A stretch of 64,000 nt of DNA, from NCBI GenBank assembly GCA_963728445.1, contig CAVSJO010000006.1:1612001-1676000 (forward strand), read 5' to 3'. Within the stretch, counting starts at the first letter, position 1. Every line of letters starts with the position of its first letter. The notes beneath the pieces were generated by a model. The model was not told the origin of the DNA and did not search any database. It was given only the letters and a program-made list of their open reading frames with translations. This document shows, piece by piece, positions 49,863-59,929 of this stretch. The stretch comes from CAVSJO01 sp963728445 (GTDB taxonomy: Bacteria; Gemmatimonadota; Gemmatimonadetes; Longimicrobiales; RSA9). Made by a program: the position numbers and the translations under genes.

Positions 49863-51968
49863 ATGGCGTCCTCTCCCAGCGACGAGATCCGGCGGCCGCC
49901 GAGCCAGGCGGCGCGCCCTGCGGATCCCTCACCCCGCTGGTCGACGGACCAAGACGAGCTTCTCCGCTTCCAGGTCCGCGCCTACCTCCGTTTCGCCGCA
50001 CTCCGTATCGAGCAGGACCGCCACTCCGAAGCCGTCCCGGCCTACCGTCGCGTTCTCGAGCTGGACCCCGACAACCCCGTGGCGCTGCGTGCGCTGGCGG
50101 AGGTCGACGCTCCCATGCAGCAGGGGCGTGGCGGGGACGTTTCGGAGCCCGCGCGGCCCCCTCGTGGCACCGGCGTGTCGGAGCCCGCGCGGCAGGACGC
50201 GGGATCGCCGGGGTTGCTCCCGCCGCCGTCGGCGGCTGCACCGATGCCGCCCGTCGATGGGGCCGCTTCACGAGACGGTTCACGGGACGCCCCACGGGAT
50301 TCACGGGCCTCGCCGCCCCCCGCCGTGAGCACGATCGGCGGCTACCTCGGCGAGCTGCTCGGCTGGGGCACGCCGCCGGCGGACGCGCCGTACCCGTGGG
50401 AGGAAGGCTACGACGCCTACGTCGCGGGACAGGGCTCCCGGGAGGGGGCCGGGATGGAGTCCGCGCGGCTCGTGCAGGTGCCAGGGGAGGGGGAGCGAGG
50501 TGGGCACGCCGGCGCCGAGTCCGGGGTCCCGTCGCCGGAGGCCTTCAGCGGGGGCGGGGCGGCGCCGGGACGCGGCAGGCGGGGGAGTGGACGACGGACG
50601 GGGAAGGGGAGCGGTCGCGAGCTGTCGCTTGCGACGTCGCTATCGGATCTGCTCGTGGGGCTCCTCGAGTACCACGACCCGTACTACCGCGGAGGGAGCA
50701 GCCTGACGCGGCTGCTGGCGGTCGGCATCGGCCGGGAGATGGGCCTGCCGGAGGGGCACCTGCGGATGCTGGGACTCGCCGCCGTGCTGCGGGACATCGG
50801 GCGCATCTCGGCCGGTGACCGGCTGCTCGCGCCGACGCCGCCCGGGCGGCTGGACGTCCGGGCGCGAGGGCGCATCCGTGAGCACGTCGATCTTGGCCTT
50901 CGACTGCTGGAGGGCCACGGTCTTCCCGGGCCCGTGCTGCGCGGCATCCGCCACCATCACGAGCGGTGGGACGGCGCCGGGTACCCCGACGGACTGGCCG
51001 GAGACGCGATCCCTGCGCTCGCCAGGATCCTGTGCGTCGCCGACGCGTTCGCCGCCATGATCCGGCCGCGGCCGTACCGCCTTCCGAAGCGGGTGACGGA
51101 CGCGGTGGAGGAGCTGCGGAAGGAGTCGGGGCGGCAGTTCGACCCGCGCGTCGTGGAAGCGGCGCTGCGGCTCCTCGGCACCGGCGACCTGCGCGTGTTC
51201 GGCGTCGGGCGCTCCCGGCACGTCGTGGTGATCCATCCGGATGGGGCGAAGGGCGGCGTGCTGGCCGCCCGTCTGTGCACGGCCGGCTACCTCGCGGAAG
51301 TTGCGCCGGACTTCGAGACCGCCCGGACGCGACTTCGGCAGCTCCCCGTCGAGGCCCTGTTCCTGACCGCCGACCTGCCCATGGAGGAGGCCGTCGCCTT
51401 CCTGCGGGAGGTGCGCAGCAGTCCGGAAGTGGGCATGGTCCCGATCCTCGGGCTCGACGCGGACACGCCGCGCAAGGCGATGCGCCTGCTCATGGCGGGC
51501 GTGGACGCGTTCTTCGGCCGGGCGGCGGAATTCTCCCAGATCCGCTCCGCTCTCTCGGCCCTCATGGGTCAGGCGACGCGGCAGCGCGGACGTGCGGCGC
51601 TGCCGCAGGGCAGTTCGTCGGCCGACCGGCGCGTGGACACGCTGCGCGGAAGCATCGAGGACTACGGGCTCCGCTGGCTGCTCCAGATGATCGGCTTCCA
51701 CGGCCGCACGGCCGCCCTCGCCGTCTCCGGGCCGGGAGGGGAGGGCGTGATCTACCTCGAGCGGGGAGATCCGCGCCACGCCCACGACGATGCGTCGTCG
51801 GGGGAGGAAGCCCTCGCGCGGATGCTGGAATGGCGGACGGGGACGTTCGCCGTCCATCTCGACCGCGAGCCGCCGCAGCGCACGATACGGCGCTCGCTGA
51901 TGAGCATATTGCTGGAGCACACCGCTCCCACGGACCCAGCGACGTACGGAGCGGTGAATCCCGGGTGA
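49863..51968 (+). CDS. TPR / degenerate HD-GYP / receiver / PATAN (DUF4388) signalling protein
   Basis: This 701-residue cytoplasmic protein has an N-terminal TPR-like helix pair (about 35-75), a low-complexity linker, and an HD-GYP-type phosphodiesterase domain (about 255-440). The HD pair reads RD (Arg310-Asp311, in LRDIGRI), while the downstream His residues (REHVDLG, RHHHERWDG) and GYP (373-375) are kept. A receiver-like domain (about 445-570: VVVIHPDGAKGG, LTADLP, PILGLDAD) and a C-terminal PATAN/DUF4388 domain (about 590-690: SIEDYGLRWLLQMIGFHGRTAALAVSG shortened) follow. Cyclic-di-GMP hydrolysis is doubtful because of the lost His. Expressed from its own promoter next to the IS. Confidence 0.8.
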   Translation: MASSPSDEIRRPPSQAARPADPSPRWSTDQDELLRFQVRAYLRFAALRIEQDRHSEAVPAYRRVLELDPDNPVALRALAEVDAPMQQGRGGDVSEPARPPRGTGVSEPARQDAGSPGLLPPPSAAAPMPPVDGAASRDGSRDAPRDSRASPPPAVSTIGGYLGELLGWGTPPADAPYPWEEGYDAYVAGQGSREGAGMESARLVQVPGEGERGGHAGAESGVPSPEAFSGGGAAPGRGRRGSGRRTGKGSGRELSLATSLSDLLVGLLEYHDPYYRGGSSLTRLLAVGIGREMGLPEGHLRMLGLAAVLRDIGRISAGDRLLAPTPPGRLDVRARGRIREHVDLGLRLLEGHGLPGPVLRGIRHHHERWDGAGYPDGLAGDAIPALARILCVADAFAAMIRPRPYRLPKRVTDAVEELRKESGRQFDPRVVEAALRLLGTGDLRVFGVGRSRHVVVIHPDGAKGGVLAARLCTAGYLAEVAPDFETARTRLRQLPVEALFLTADLPMEEAVAFLREVRSSPEVGMVPILGLDADTPRKAMRLLMAGVDAFFGRAAEFSQIRSALSALMGQATRQRGRAALPQGSSSADRRVDTLRGSIEDYGLRWLLQMIGFHGRTAALAVSGPGGEGVIYLERGDPRHAHDDASSGEEALARMLEWRTGTFAVHLDREPPQRTIRRSLMSILLEHTAPTDPATYGAVNPG

Positions 51969-52069
51969 GGCCGGGCGCATCCTTCCGTCGTGACGCGCCC
52001 GCACGCCCGCTCGGGCCCCTTCCGCCGTAGCGCGCCGTCCCCCGTCCCCTCCCGAGTGCCCGCTCTCCG

Positions 52070-53755
<1,686 letters not shown>

Positions 53756-53773
53756 GAAGGGCTCCTGTTCGGT

Positions 53774-55189
53774 TCAGTCTTCAGCGACGTCGCGGATGCC
53801 GTACTCCGCCACGGCCGGGTCGTCCGCGTCGAGGCGGATCGCGGCGGCCGTCGCGCCCTGCGGCAGGCCGTCCAGTCCCCGGGGCACGATCACCAGCGCG
53901 TCGGCCTCGGCGACGGAGCGCAGAATGCCCGAGCCCTGGGGCCCCGTCAACCGCGCCTGCCATTCGCCCTCCCGCTGCTCCAGCCGCGCGCGCAGGAAGT
54001 GCGTCAGCCCGCGGCCCGAGGGGAATGGCTCGGCGAGCCGGACCTGCAGGGTTCGTGCGTGGACGTCCCCGCGGCCGAGCATCCGGCGAAGTGCAGGGCG
54101 CACCATGACCTCGAACGTGACGAGGGCGGAGACGGGGTTGCCTGCGAGGCCGAAGACCGGGATGCCCGGGCCGTGTTCGTCCCTGGCCGGGCCGCCGGCG
54201 TCGGGATCGGGCAGCAGGCCGAAGGAGAACGGGCTGCCCGGCCGCATGGTCACGCGCCAGAAGGCGAGGCGGAAGCCGAGCTCCTCCATGACGTCCTTGA
54301 GGAGGTCGCGGTCCCCGACGCTCGCGCCGGCCGTCGTGATCAGCGCGTCGACGCTGCGGACGCGCTCGAGCCGGCGCAGGATGCTCGCGCGTTCGTCCCG
54401 GGCGATGCCCAGGTCGACGGGCACTCCGCCCGTCTCCCGCACGGCGGCGGCCAGGCTCCACGCGTTCGAGTTCACGATGCCGCGGCCGTCCGCCGCGTCG
54501 CCTGCCCGGGACGGGTCGAGGAGCTCGTCACCGTTCGAAAGAATGGCGACGCGGGGCCGCCGATGCACCGAGGGCCGAACGACGCCCGTCGCCGCGAGGA
54601 TTCCGGCCTCCGCGGGGCGAATCGGGCGGCCCCGGCGCAGCACGACGTCTCCTCGCCTCATGTCCTCGCCACGGCGACGGACGTTGCGCCCGGCGTCGTC
54701 GCCCCGGAGCACGCGCACTCGGCCCCCGACGGCGCCGGGGACCGCGCCCGGATCCCCGCCAGGCGGCGATTCCGGGCCTCCGGCCATTCCCAAGCCTCCC
54801 GGCGGCTCCGCGTCCCAGGCGTCGGTGTGCTCGATGCGGACCACCGTGTCGGCGCCGTCCGGGAGGGGCGCGCCGGTCATGATGCGCGCGGCCTGTCCCG
54901 GGCCGATGGGCGTGTCGGGCACGGCGCCGGCCGGTACGTCGGCGACGACATCGAGCAGGACCGGGTGATCCGCGCTCGCGCTTTCGACGTCGGCCGCGCG
55001 CACGGCAAACCCGTCCATGGCGCTGTTGTCCCACGGCGGCTGATCCAGCGGAGAGACGACGTCCTGGGCGAGCACCCGCCCGGCCGCGTCCGCCAGGTCG
55101 ACGGCCTCGCCAGGGAGCGGATGCACGAGCGACAGAATGCGACGCAGGGCGTCGCCTACCGACAGCCAGTCGGGCTCGCGGCGGCTCAC
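53774..55189 (-). CDS. moeA: Molybdopterin molybdenumtransferase MoeA
   Basis: This 471-residue enzyme inserts molybdate (or tungstate) into adenylylated molybdopterin. Features: PPWDNSAMDGFAVRAADV near residue 55, GQAARIMTGAPLPDGADTVVRIE, the MoeA/MogA core VAILSNGDELLDP, TTAGASVGDRDLLKDV and VFGLAGNPVSALVTFEVMVRPAL. A Gly/Pro-rich insert at about 130-160 is unusual. The GTG start follows GGAGG by 4 bases. It is followed by ETF-QO and preceded by mobA (37-base gap). Confidence 0.94.
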   Translation of the reverse strand: MSRREPDWLSVGDALRRILSLVHPLPGEAVDLADAAGRVLAQDVVSPLDQPPWDNSAMDGFAVRAADVESASADHPVLLDVVADVPAGAVPDTPIGPGQAARIMTGAPLPDGADTVVRIEHTDAWDAEPPGGLGMAGGPESPPGGDPGAVPGAVGGRVRVLRGDDAGRNVRRRGEDMRRGDVVLRRGRPIRPAEAGILAATGVVRPSVHRRPRVAILSNGDELLDPSRAGDAADGRGIVNSNAWSLAAAVRETGGVPVDLGIARDERASILRRLERVRSVDALITTAGASVGDRDLLKDVMEELGFRLAFWRVTMRPGSPFSFGLLPDPDAGGPARDEHGPGIPVFGLAGNPVSALVTFEVMVRPALRRMLGRGDVHARTLQVRLAEPFPSGRGLTHFLRARLEQREGEWQARLTGPQGSGILRSVAEADALVIVPRGLDGLPQGATAAAIRLDADDPAVAEYGIRDVAED

Positions 55190-55226
55190 GGTTCCTCCGG
55201 CGTCACGGGGGCACCATCAACGGGGC

Positions 55227-56024
55227 TCATGGCCGTACCATCCTGCGGGCTCGTTCCATGTCATCGGGCGTGTTCACGTTGAGGAAGATCCGGTCCGGGT
55301 CCCCCATGGCCGCCACGTCGGCCAGCGGGATGCGGCGGACGCGGACGTCGCCCCAGAAGCCGATGATGCGGCGGTCGTCGCCCGCGAGCTGCCGCTCGAT
55401 CGCAGGCCTGCACGCGGGCCCGTACCAGGCGCACATGGGCTCGACACCGCGGGGACCTGCGCTTTCCGGTACGGCGACGTCGCAGTCTTCGCCGGCCAGG
55501 GCGGCGAGACGTCGGAGCAGGTCAGGCGCCAGGAACGGCATGTCGCACGCGACGACGAGCGCCCCGGGCCGGCCTTCCTCGACGGCCCAGCCGACCGCCG
55601 TGTGGATCCCGCCCAGCACGCCGTGACCGGGGCGCTCGTCGGGCCGGATCGGTACGGCGAGGTCCGCGAACAGCGCCGGCTCGTTGGCGACGATGGCGAG
55701 AGGCGCGCGGCCCCGCGCTCCGCTGTCCGCTTCCTCCGGCGTTCGGTCAGCCGGCTCCGGTCCGACGTCCGCTTCCTCCGGCGCACCGTCGCGGGCGGTC
55801 AGCGCGTCCGCGAGTGCGGCAAGGGCGCGGTCGACGATGCGGCGCCCGTCGACCTCCTCCAGAGCCTTGGGCCGGCCGTAGCGCCGGCTCGCCCCGCCGG
55901 CGAGCACGACGCCGAGGGGGGCGCGGAAGGGGGCGCGGAAGGGGGCGCGGAACGTGCGCGGGGCCCGGAGGGGTGCGCCGAGGGGGGCGTCTTCCCGAAG
56001 ACGATCCGCGGCGTCGTCCGTCAT
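55227..56024 (-). CDS. mobA: Molybdenum cofactor guanylyltransferase MobA
   Basis: This 265-residue nucleotidyltransferase adds GMP to molybdopterin to make the bis-MGD-type cofactor. It has LGVVLAGGASRRYGRPKAL (the nucleotide-binding loop), GVLGGIHTAV, VVACDMPFLAPDLLRRLAAL and NVNTPDDMERA at the end. The first 35 residues contain a near-repeated RAPFRAP tract, from a GC tandem repeat, and an acidic insert at about 80-105 also looks repeat-derived. The ATG overlaps the fdhD stop (ATGA). Confidence 0.9.
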   Translation of the reverse strand: MTDDAADRLREDAPLGAPLRAPRTFRAPFRAPFRAPLGVVLAGGASRRYGRPKALEEVDGRRIVDRALAALADALTARDGAPEEADVGPEPADRTPEEADSGARGRAPLAIVANEPALFADLAVPIRPDERPGHGVLGGIHTAVGWAVEEGRPGALVVACDMPFLAPDLLRRLAALAGEDCDVAVPESAGPRGVEPMCAWYGPACRPAIERQLAGDDRRIIGFWGDVRVRRIPLADVAAMGDPDRIFLNVNTPDDMERARRMVRP

Positions 56025-56899
56025 GGCGCCCCGTCCGGGGCGGGATCGATGGCGGCACCGCCGACTGTGTCGGCGGCGGGGTCGGGCGCGGGCTCTGGGG
56101 CGCCATACGGCGTGGGCTGCGGGGCCCCACGCGACGCGGGCTTCCCTCCTGATCCGGATCCGTCTCCCGGCGAGAACACGCGCGGCCCGGCTCCGGCCGC
56201 CCGGGCCACGACCGTCACGCCCCCGGCCGAGGCCATTTCGACGGCGAGCGTCGTCGGGACCGAACGGCTGGCGATCCACGCGACACCCGCGCGGCACGCC
56301 GAGCGCACCATGGCGCCGCTCACCCGGGCGGAGAGGACCAGTCCGCACCGACCCGGATCGACCCGACGCCGCCAGGCGGCGCCCAGCAGCTTGTCCACCG
56401 CGTTGTGGCGTCCGACCTCCTCGCACGCGTCGACGATCGCGCCGCCTTCCACCAGCGCCGCGACGTGGAGGCCGCCACCGGAGCGGTAGCGCTCAGCGGC
56501 GGCGTAGGCCGCCTCGAAGAGGTCGCGCATCGTGTCGGCATCCGGAGGCGCGGCCGGTGGGTCGGCCGGTCGGACTGTGGCTCGGAGGGGCGACAGGCGC
56601 TCCGGCTCGCAGTCGAGGAAGTGTCGGATTCCGCAGCCGGTGCGGCGATGCCGGAGCCGGGCGTCGAGCGCGGCGGCCGCAGTCGGCGTGAGCGTGATGC
56701 GTACCGTCAGCGTGGGGGCTGTCGGGAGTCTCTCGACATCCTGTACGTCCGAGGGGGAGTCCACGAGGCCGGTGGAGAGCAGCCAGCCGGCTGCCAGGTC
56801 TGCAGTCCGCTCCGATGTGCACGTCCACGACGCGAGCACTCGCTCGCCGGTGACGATGCGGATCGGGGTCTCGTCGACGGGGTCGCTGCGGCCGGGCAT
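56021..56899 (-). CDS. fdhD: FdhD-type sulfurtransferase for formate dehydrogenase maturation
   Basis: This 292-residue protein passes sulfur to the Mo/W cofactor of formate dehydrogenases. Typical segments are DETPIRIVTGERVLASWTCTS, ERTADLAAGWLLSTGLV, GGLHVAALVEGGAIVDACEEVGRHNAVDKLLG and GLVLSARVSGAMVRSACRAGVAWIASRSVPT shortened. In place of the conserved CxxC (CGxCG) the sequence reads TGCGIRH: the first Cys (89) is kept, the second is Arg92; another Cys is at 97. A Pro/Gly/Ala-rich tail of about 40 residues follows the domain. No formate dehydrogenase is in the window. The start lacks a Shine-Dalgarno site. Confidence 0.9.
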   Translation of the reverse strand: MPGRSDPVDETPIRIVTGERVLASWTCTSERTADLAAGWLLSTGLVDSPSDVQDVERLPTAPTLTVRITLTPTAAAALDARLRHRRTGCGIRHFLDCEPERLSPLRATVRPADPPAAPPDADTMRDLFEAAYAAAERYRSGGGLHVAALVEGGAIVDACEEVGRHNAVDKLLGAAWRRRVDPGRCGLVLSARVSGAMVRSACRAGVAWIASRSVPTTLAVEMASAGGVTVVARAAGAGPRVFSPGDGSGSGGKPASRGAPQPTPYGAPEPAPDPAADTVGGAAIDPAPDGAP

Positions 56900-57010
56900 G
56901 GCGCGAAGATAGTGGCCGGAGGCCGGGTGGCGCGAACGGGCAGGTGGGGGCCGGCTGCGCGTGGGGCCGGCGCCTCGGGGGGACGGGGCCTGGGGGGGAC
57001 GGCGCCTCGG

Positions 57011-57148
57011 GCGGCAGGATTCGACATGCACGGCCGGTGGGGCGGCCGCTTGTGCGATTCTGCCGGGAAACGCGGCCTGATCCGACACGGAGCTCGCCCC
57101 GAACGGGCGCGCGTCGAATCTGGCCGCATTGCGCGGCAGGATTCGACA
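57011..57148. repeat. Repeated GCGGCAGGATTCGACA motif with an imperfect palindrome
   Basis: The 16-base motif GCGGCAGGATTCGACA occurs at 57011-57026 and again at 57133-57148. The second copy pairs with GTCGAATC plus CCGC at 57113-57127 (13 of 15 bases) to form a stem-loop. Confidence 0.7.
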
Positions 57149-57330
57149 ACGCCCCCCGGCGCCCGTCGTCCGCGGTGCATCATGCCGCCGTCGGACGCCG
57201 CGGGCGGCCTCGAGGGCGGCCTCGCGGGCGCCGGCAGGCGTCGGGACCCGCGCCCGGGCCCCGGGGGGCGCCCCCGCCCGGCCCCCGCCGGCGCCAGGGC
57301 TCCGACCCCCCCGGCCGCGCCCCCGCCTCC

Positions 57331-57420
57331 AGGACCGGCGGCCCCCGCCTCCCGGACGCCGCGGCCCCCGCCCCCAGGACCGGCGGCCCCCGCCTCCCGG
57401 ACGCCGCGGCCCCCGCCCCC
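57331..57420. repeat. 45-bp perfect tandem duplication
   Basis: 57331-57375 is repeated exactly at 57376-57420. The unit is a GC-rich, Pro/Gly-coding-like sequence but no frame is supported. Likely recent duplication. Confidence 0.9.
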
Positions 57421-57470
57421 GGGCCCGCTGGCCTGCCCCGGGCCGCTGCCCGCTCTGACTCCCCCGCCTC

Positions 57471-58001
57471 CTACAGCACCTGCGGCGCGATGCCGAGGAT
57501 CGCCGCGGCGATCCAGCGCAGGATGATGTACGGCACCAGACCCACCAGGGCGGTGAGCAGCGCCCGCCCCGTGCCGAAGTCCAGGGCCTGCCGGATGGCG
57601 ATCAGCCCTGCCACGAGGATCCACAGGCCGACGACCACCTCCACGGCCCATCCGAGGATCGGGACGATGGCGAAGACGTACAGCACGCCGGGCGCCCATG
57701 CGTACCCGATCGTACGCAGCAGCTCCCCCCAGGTGGCAGTGCCGCTGAACAGGTGCGTTCCCACGATGTAGGTCACGCCCGACCAGAGCAGCCAGCCGAG
57801 AGAGACCGAGATCAGCCCGACGAGGATGCCGCGGGGCCCGTGCAGGGCTCCGCCTGCGGCCGCGGAGATCGAGGCGAGGGCGACGACGCCGAACGCCTGT
57901 CCCGTGGCCCCCGTGTCCGCCTCGACCTCCTCGTAGACGGACGTGTCCAGGCGAGCGGCTGCCTTCATCCGCTCCACCATCGATCGCGTACCTTCGATCA
58001 T
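57471..58001 (-). CDS. Yip1-family membrane protein (176 aa)
   Basis: A 40-residue cytoplasmic N-terminus (with SVYEEVEADTGATGQA) is followed by about five hydrophobic helices, including GPRGILVGLISVSLGWLLWSG, ELLRTIGYAWAPGVLYVFAIVPI and AVEVVVGLWILVAGLIAI. This matches the Yip1/YIP-like membrane family, whose bacterial role is unclear. It lies downstream of the tungstate transporter on the same strand with a 73-base gap, so it may be read from its own promoter. No link to metal uptake is visible. Confidence 0.8.
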   Translation of the reverse strand: MIEGTRSMVERMKAAARLDTSVYEEVEADTGATGQAFGVVALASISAAAGGALHGPRGILVGLISVSLGWLLWSGVTYIVGTHLFSGTATWGELLRTIGYAWAPGVLYVFAIVPILGWAVEVVVGLWILVAGLIAIRQALDFGTGRALLTALVGLVPYIILRWIAAAILGIAPQVL

Positions 58002-58074
58002 CGCTTCCCCCTCTCGGTCAGGACTCTCGTGGGTTCACTACGGCTCGAACGCTCCCGCCGTTTCCGCCTCGCCG

Positions 58075-59172
58075 CTACCGCCCCGCCGCGTACGCGCGGA
58101 GCGCGGCGGCCTTCGTGCGGGCCTCGACGGTGGCGCCGGGGCGGATGCCCAGCGCCTCTGCGCTGCCGCGGGTGACGAGCGCAACGAGGGCGGCCGGGCC
58201 GGTGAGCCGGACGCGGACGAGGCCGCCGGCGGGTGACGTCGCCGCGACGGTGAGCACGAGGCGGTTCCGGGCGCTCGTCGAGTCGGCGTCGGGCGTGGCG
58301 AGGACGACGTCCTCGGGCCGGTACGCGACGTGGGCGGCGTCGCCGGCGGCGAGGGGGTCGGCGGGCACGGCAAGGATGCGGGCGCCGGCGGGGAGCTCGA
58401 CCTCCACGAGGCCGTCGTCCCCGGCGCTCACCACGCGCCCGTCGAGGACGAGCTCGGCGCCGGTCATCTCGGCGACGAACGGGGTCGCCGGGTCCGCCAC
58501 GACGGCGTCGGGCGTGCCCTCCTGCACGATGCGTCCGCCCTCCATGACGGCGACGCGGTCCGCCAGCCCGAATGCCTCGGCGGGATCGTGGGTGATGAGG
58601 AGCACGCTGTGCGCGTGCCGTCGCGACAGCCGTTCGAGGTCGGCACGGAAGCGTCGGCGGACGGCGATGTCCAGGTTCGACGTCGGCTCGTCGAGGAGCA
58701 GCACCTTCGGCTCGACGACGAGGGCTCGGGCGAGTGCGACGCGCTGGGCCTCGCCGCCGGAGAGTGCGGCGGCGTCGCCGTCGGCGCGATCGGCGAGGCC
58801 GACCTCTTCGAGGGCGGCGTGGGCGCGTCGGAGGCGCTCGTCCGCCGGCACGCCGCGGGCGCGCAGGCCGTACTCGACGTTCGCGCGGACGCTGCCGCTG
58901 AACAGGATCGGCCGCTGGAAGACGGCGGCGAGGCTCCGGGCCGCGGCGGTGTCGCCCGGGCGGGCGGGTCGTCCGTCGATCTCGACATGACCGGAGTCGG
59001 GCCGCTCGAGGAGGAGCAGCATGCGGAAGAGCGTGCTCTTGCCGGCGCCGTTCGGCCCGAGGACGACGACCGTCTCGCCGACGGAGACGTCGAGGTCGAC
59101 GCCATCCACGACGTCGCGGCCGGCGAGGCGCCTGCGCAACCCGCGGGCGCTGAGGGCGACGTCGCCCGTCAC
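58075..59172 (-). CDS. tupC: Tungstate/molybdate ABC transporter ATP-binding protein
   Basis: This 365-residue ATPase has Walker A (GPNGAGKST), Q-loop (AVFQRPILFSG), signature (LSGGEAQRVALARAL) and Walker B (VLLLDEPTSNLD), with the His switch in LITHDPAEAFG. The C-terminal 100 residues form a TOBE-like module (RLVLTVAATSPAGGLVRVRLTGPA shortened) that in ModC/WtpC senses oxyanion. The GTG start overlaps the permease stop by 4 bases. It energises TupB import of the oxyanion bound by TupA. Confidence 0.9.
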   Translation of the reverse strand: MTGDVALSARGLRRRLAGRDVVDGVDLDVSVGETVVVLGPNGAGKSTLFRMLLLLERPDSGHVEIDGRPARPGDTAAARSLAAVFQRPILFSGSVRANVEYGLRARGVPADERLRRAHAALEEVGLADRADGDAAALSGGEAQRVALARALVVEPKVLLLDEPTSNLDIAVRRRFRADLERLSRRHAHSVLLITHDPAEAFGLADRVAVMEGGRIVQEGTPDAVVADPATPFVAEMTGAELVLDGRVVSAGDDGLVEVELPAGARILAVPADPLAAGDAAHVAYRPEDVVLATPDADSTSARNRLVLTVAATSPAGGLVRVRLTGPAALVALVTRGSAEALGIRPGATVEARTKAAALRAYAAGR

Positions 59173-59891
59173 AGGAACGGGCGCTCCCGGCCCACGCCGG
59201 CGCCGCGGGCTTCCTGCGCCTGCACCAGCAGGACGTTGACGACGAATGCGAGGAGGAGCAGGACGATGCCGAGGGCGAGGGCGGCGCCGAGGTTGCCCTT
59301 GCGGGTCTCGAGGACGATGGCGGTGGTCATGACGCGGGTCTCGCCCTCGATGTTGCCGCCGACCATCATGACGGCGCCGACCTCGGACAGGACGGCGCCG
59401 AAGCCGGCCACGATGGCGGAGACGAGGCCGAAGCGGGCCTCCCGCAGGTGCGTGGCGAGGGCGCGGAGCCTCGACGCGCCGAGGGCGCGGGCCTGGAGCC
59501 GGACGTCGGGTGGGACGGCGCGGACGGCAGCCAGGGTGATGCCGGCCACGTAAGGCGCCGAGAGCATGGCCTGGGCGAGGATCATGGCGCCGGGGGTGAA
59601 GAGGAGCCCCAGCCCCCCGAGGGGTCCCGAGCGCGACAGCAGCATGTATACAATGAGGCCGACCACCACGGGCGGCAGGGCGAATCCGGTGTGGATGATG
59701 GCGGTGAGCAGCCGGCGGCCCCGGAAGCGTCCGAGCGCGGTGGCGACGCCGAGGGGCATCCCGACGAGGGTGCCGAGGGCGAGGCCGAGGACGGCGACCC
59801 GCAGGGACAGGGCGACGATCCCCCACAGGTACGCGCTGCCGCCGAAGAGGAGGCGGAGTGCTTCGCGGCCGGCGTCGGCGAAGAGGTCCAT
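59169..59891 (-). CDS. tupB: Tungstate ABC transporter permease TupB
   Basis: This 240-residue permease has five or six membrane helices and the EAA-like loop ARALGASRLRALATHLREAR for the ATPase. GFALPPVVVGLIVYMLLSRSGPLG and AVMMVGGNIEGETRVMTTAIVLE are typical of the TupB/ModB-like group. The gene is 38 bases after tupA and overlaps tupC. Together with TupA it indicates specific oxyanion uptake. Confidence 0.9.
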   Translation of the reverse strand: MDLFADAGREALRLLFGGSAYLWGIVALSLRVAVLGLALGTLVGMPLGVATALGRFRGRRLLTAIIHTGFALPPVVVGLIVYMLLSRSGPLGGLGLLFTPGAMILAQAMLSAPYVAGITLAAVRAVPPDVRLQARALGASRLRALATHLREARFGLVSAIVAGFGAVLSEVGAVMMVGGNIEGETRVMTTAIVLETRKGNLGAALALGIVLLLLAFVVNVLLVQAQEARGAGVGRERPFL

Positions 59892-59929
59892 GGCGTGGGC
59901 GCAGGTGGGCCGGGCTCAGGGGGCCCGGC

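Larger units (their letters stand above)
56900..57470. other. Intergenic region with repeats (571 bp)
   Basis: No gene is supported on either strand. It contains an imperfect palindrome and an exact 45-bp tandem duplication (both listed), plus runs of C and G of uncertain meaning. It separates fdhD from the Yip1/tup group. Confidence 0.6.

Noticed and set aside
57089..57470. Pro/Ala/Gly-rich open frames in the fdhD-Yip1 gap
   Set aside because: Frames are open on several strands at once because of GC repeats; none has a start signal or recognisable domain.
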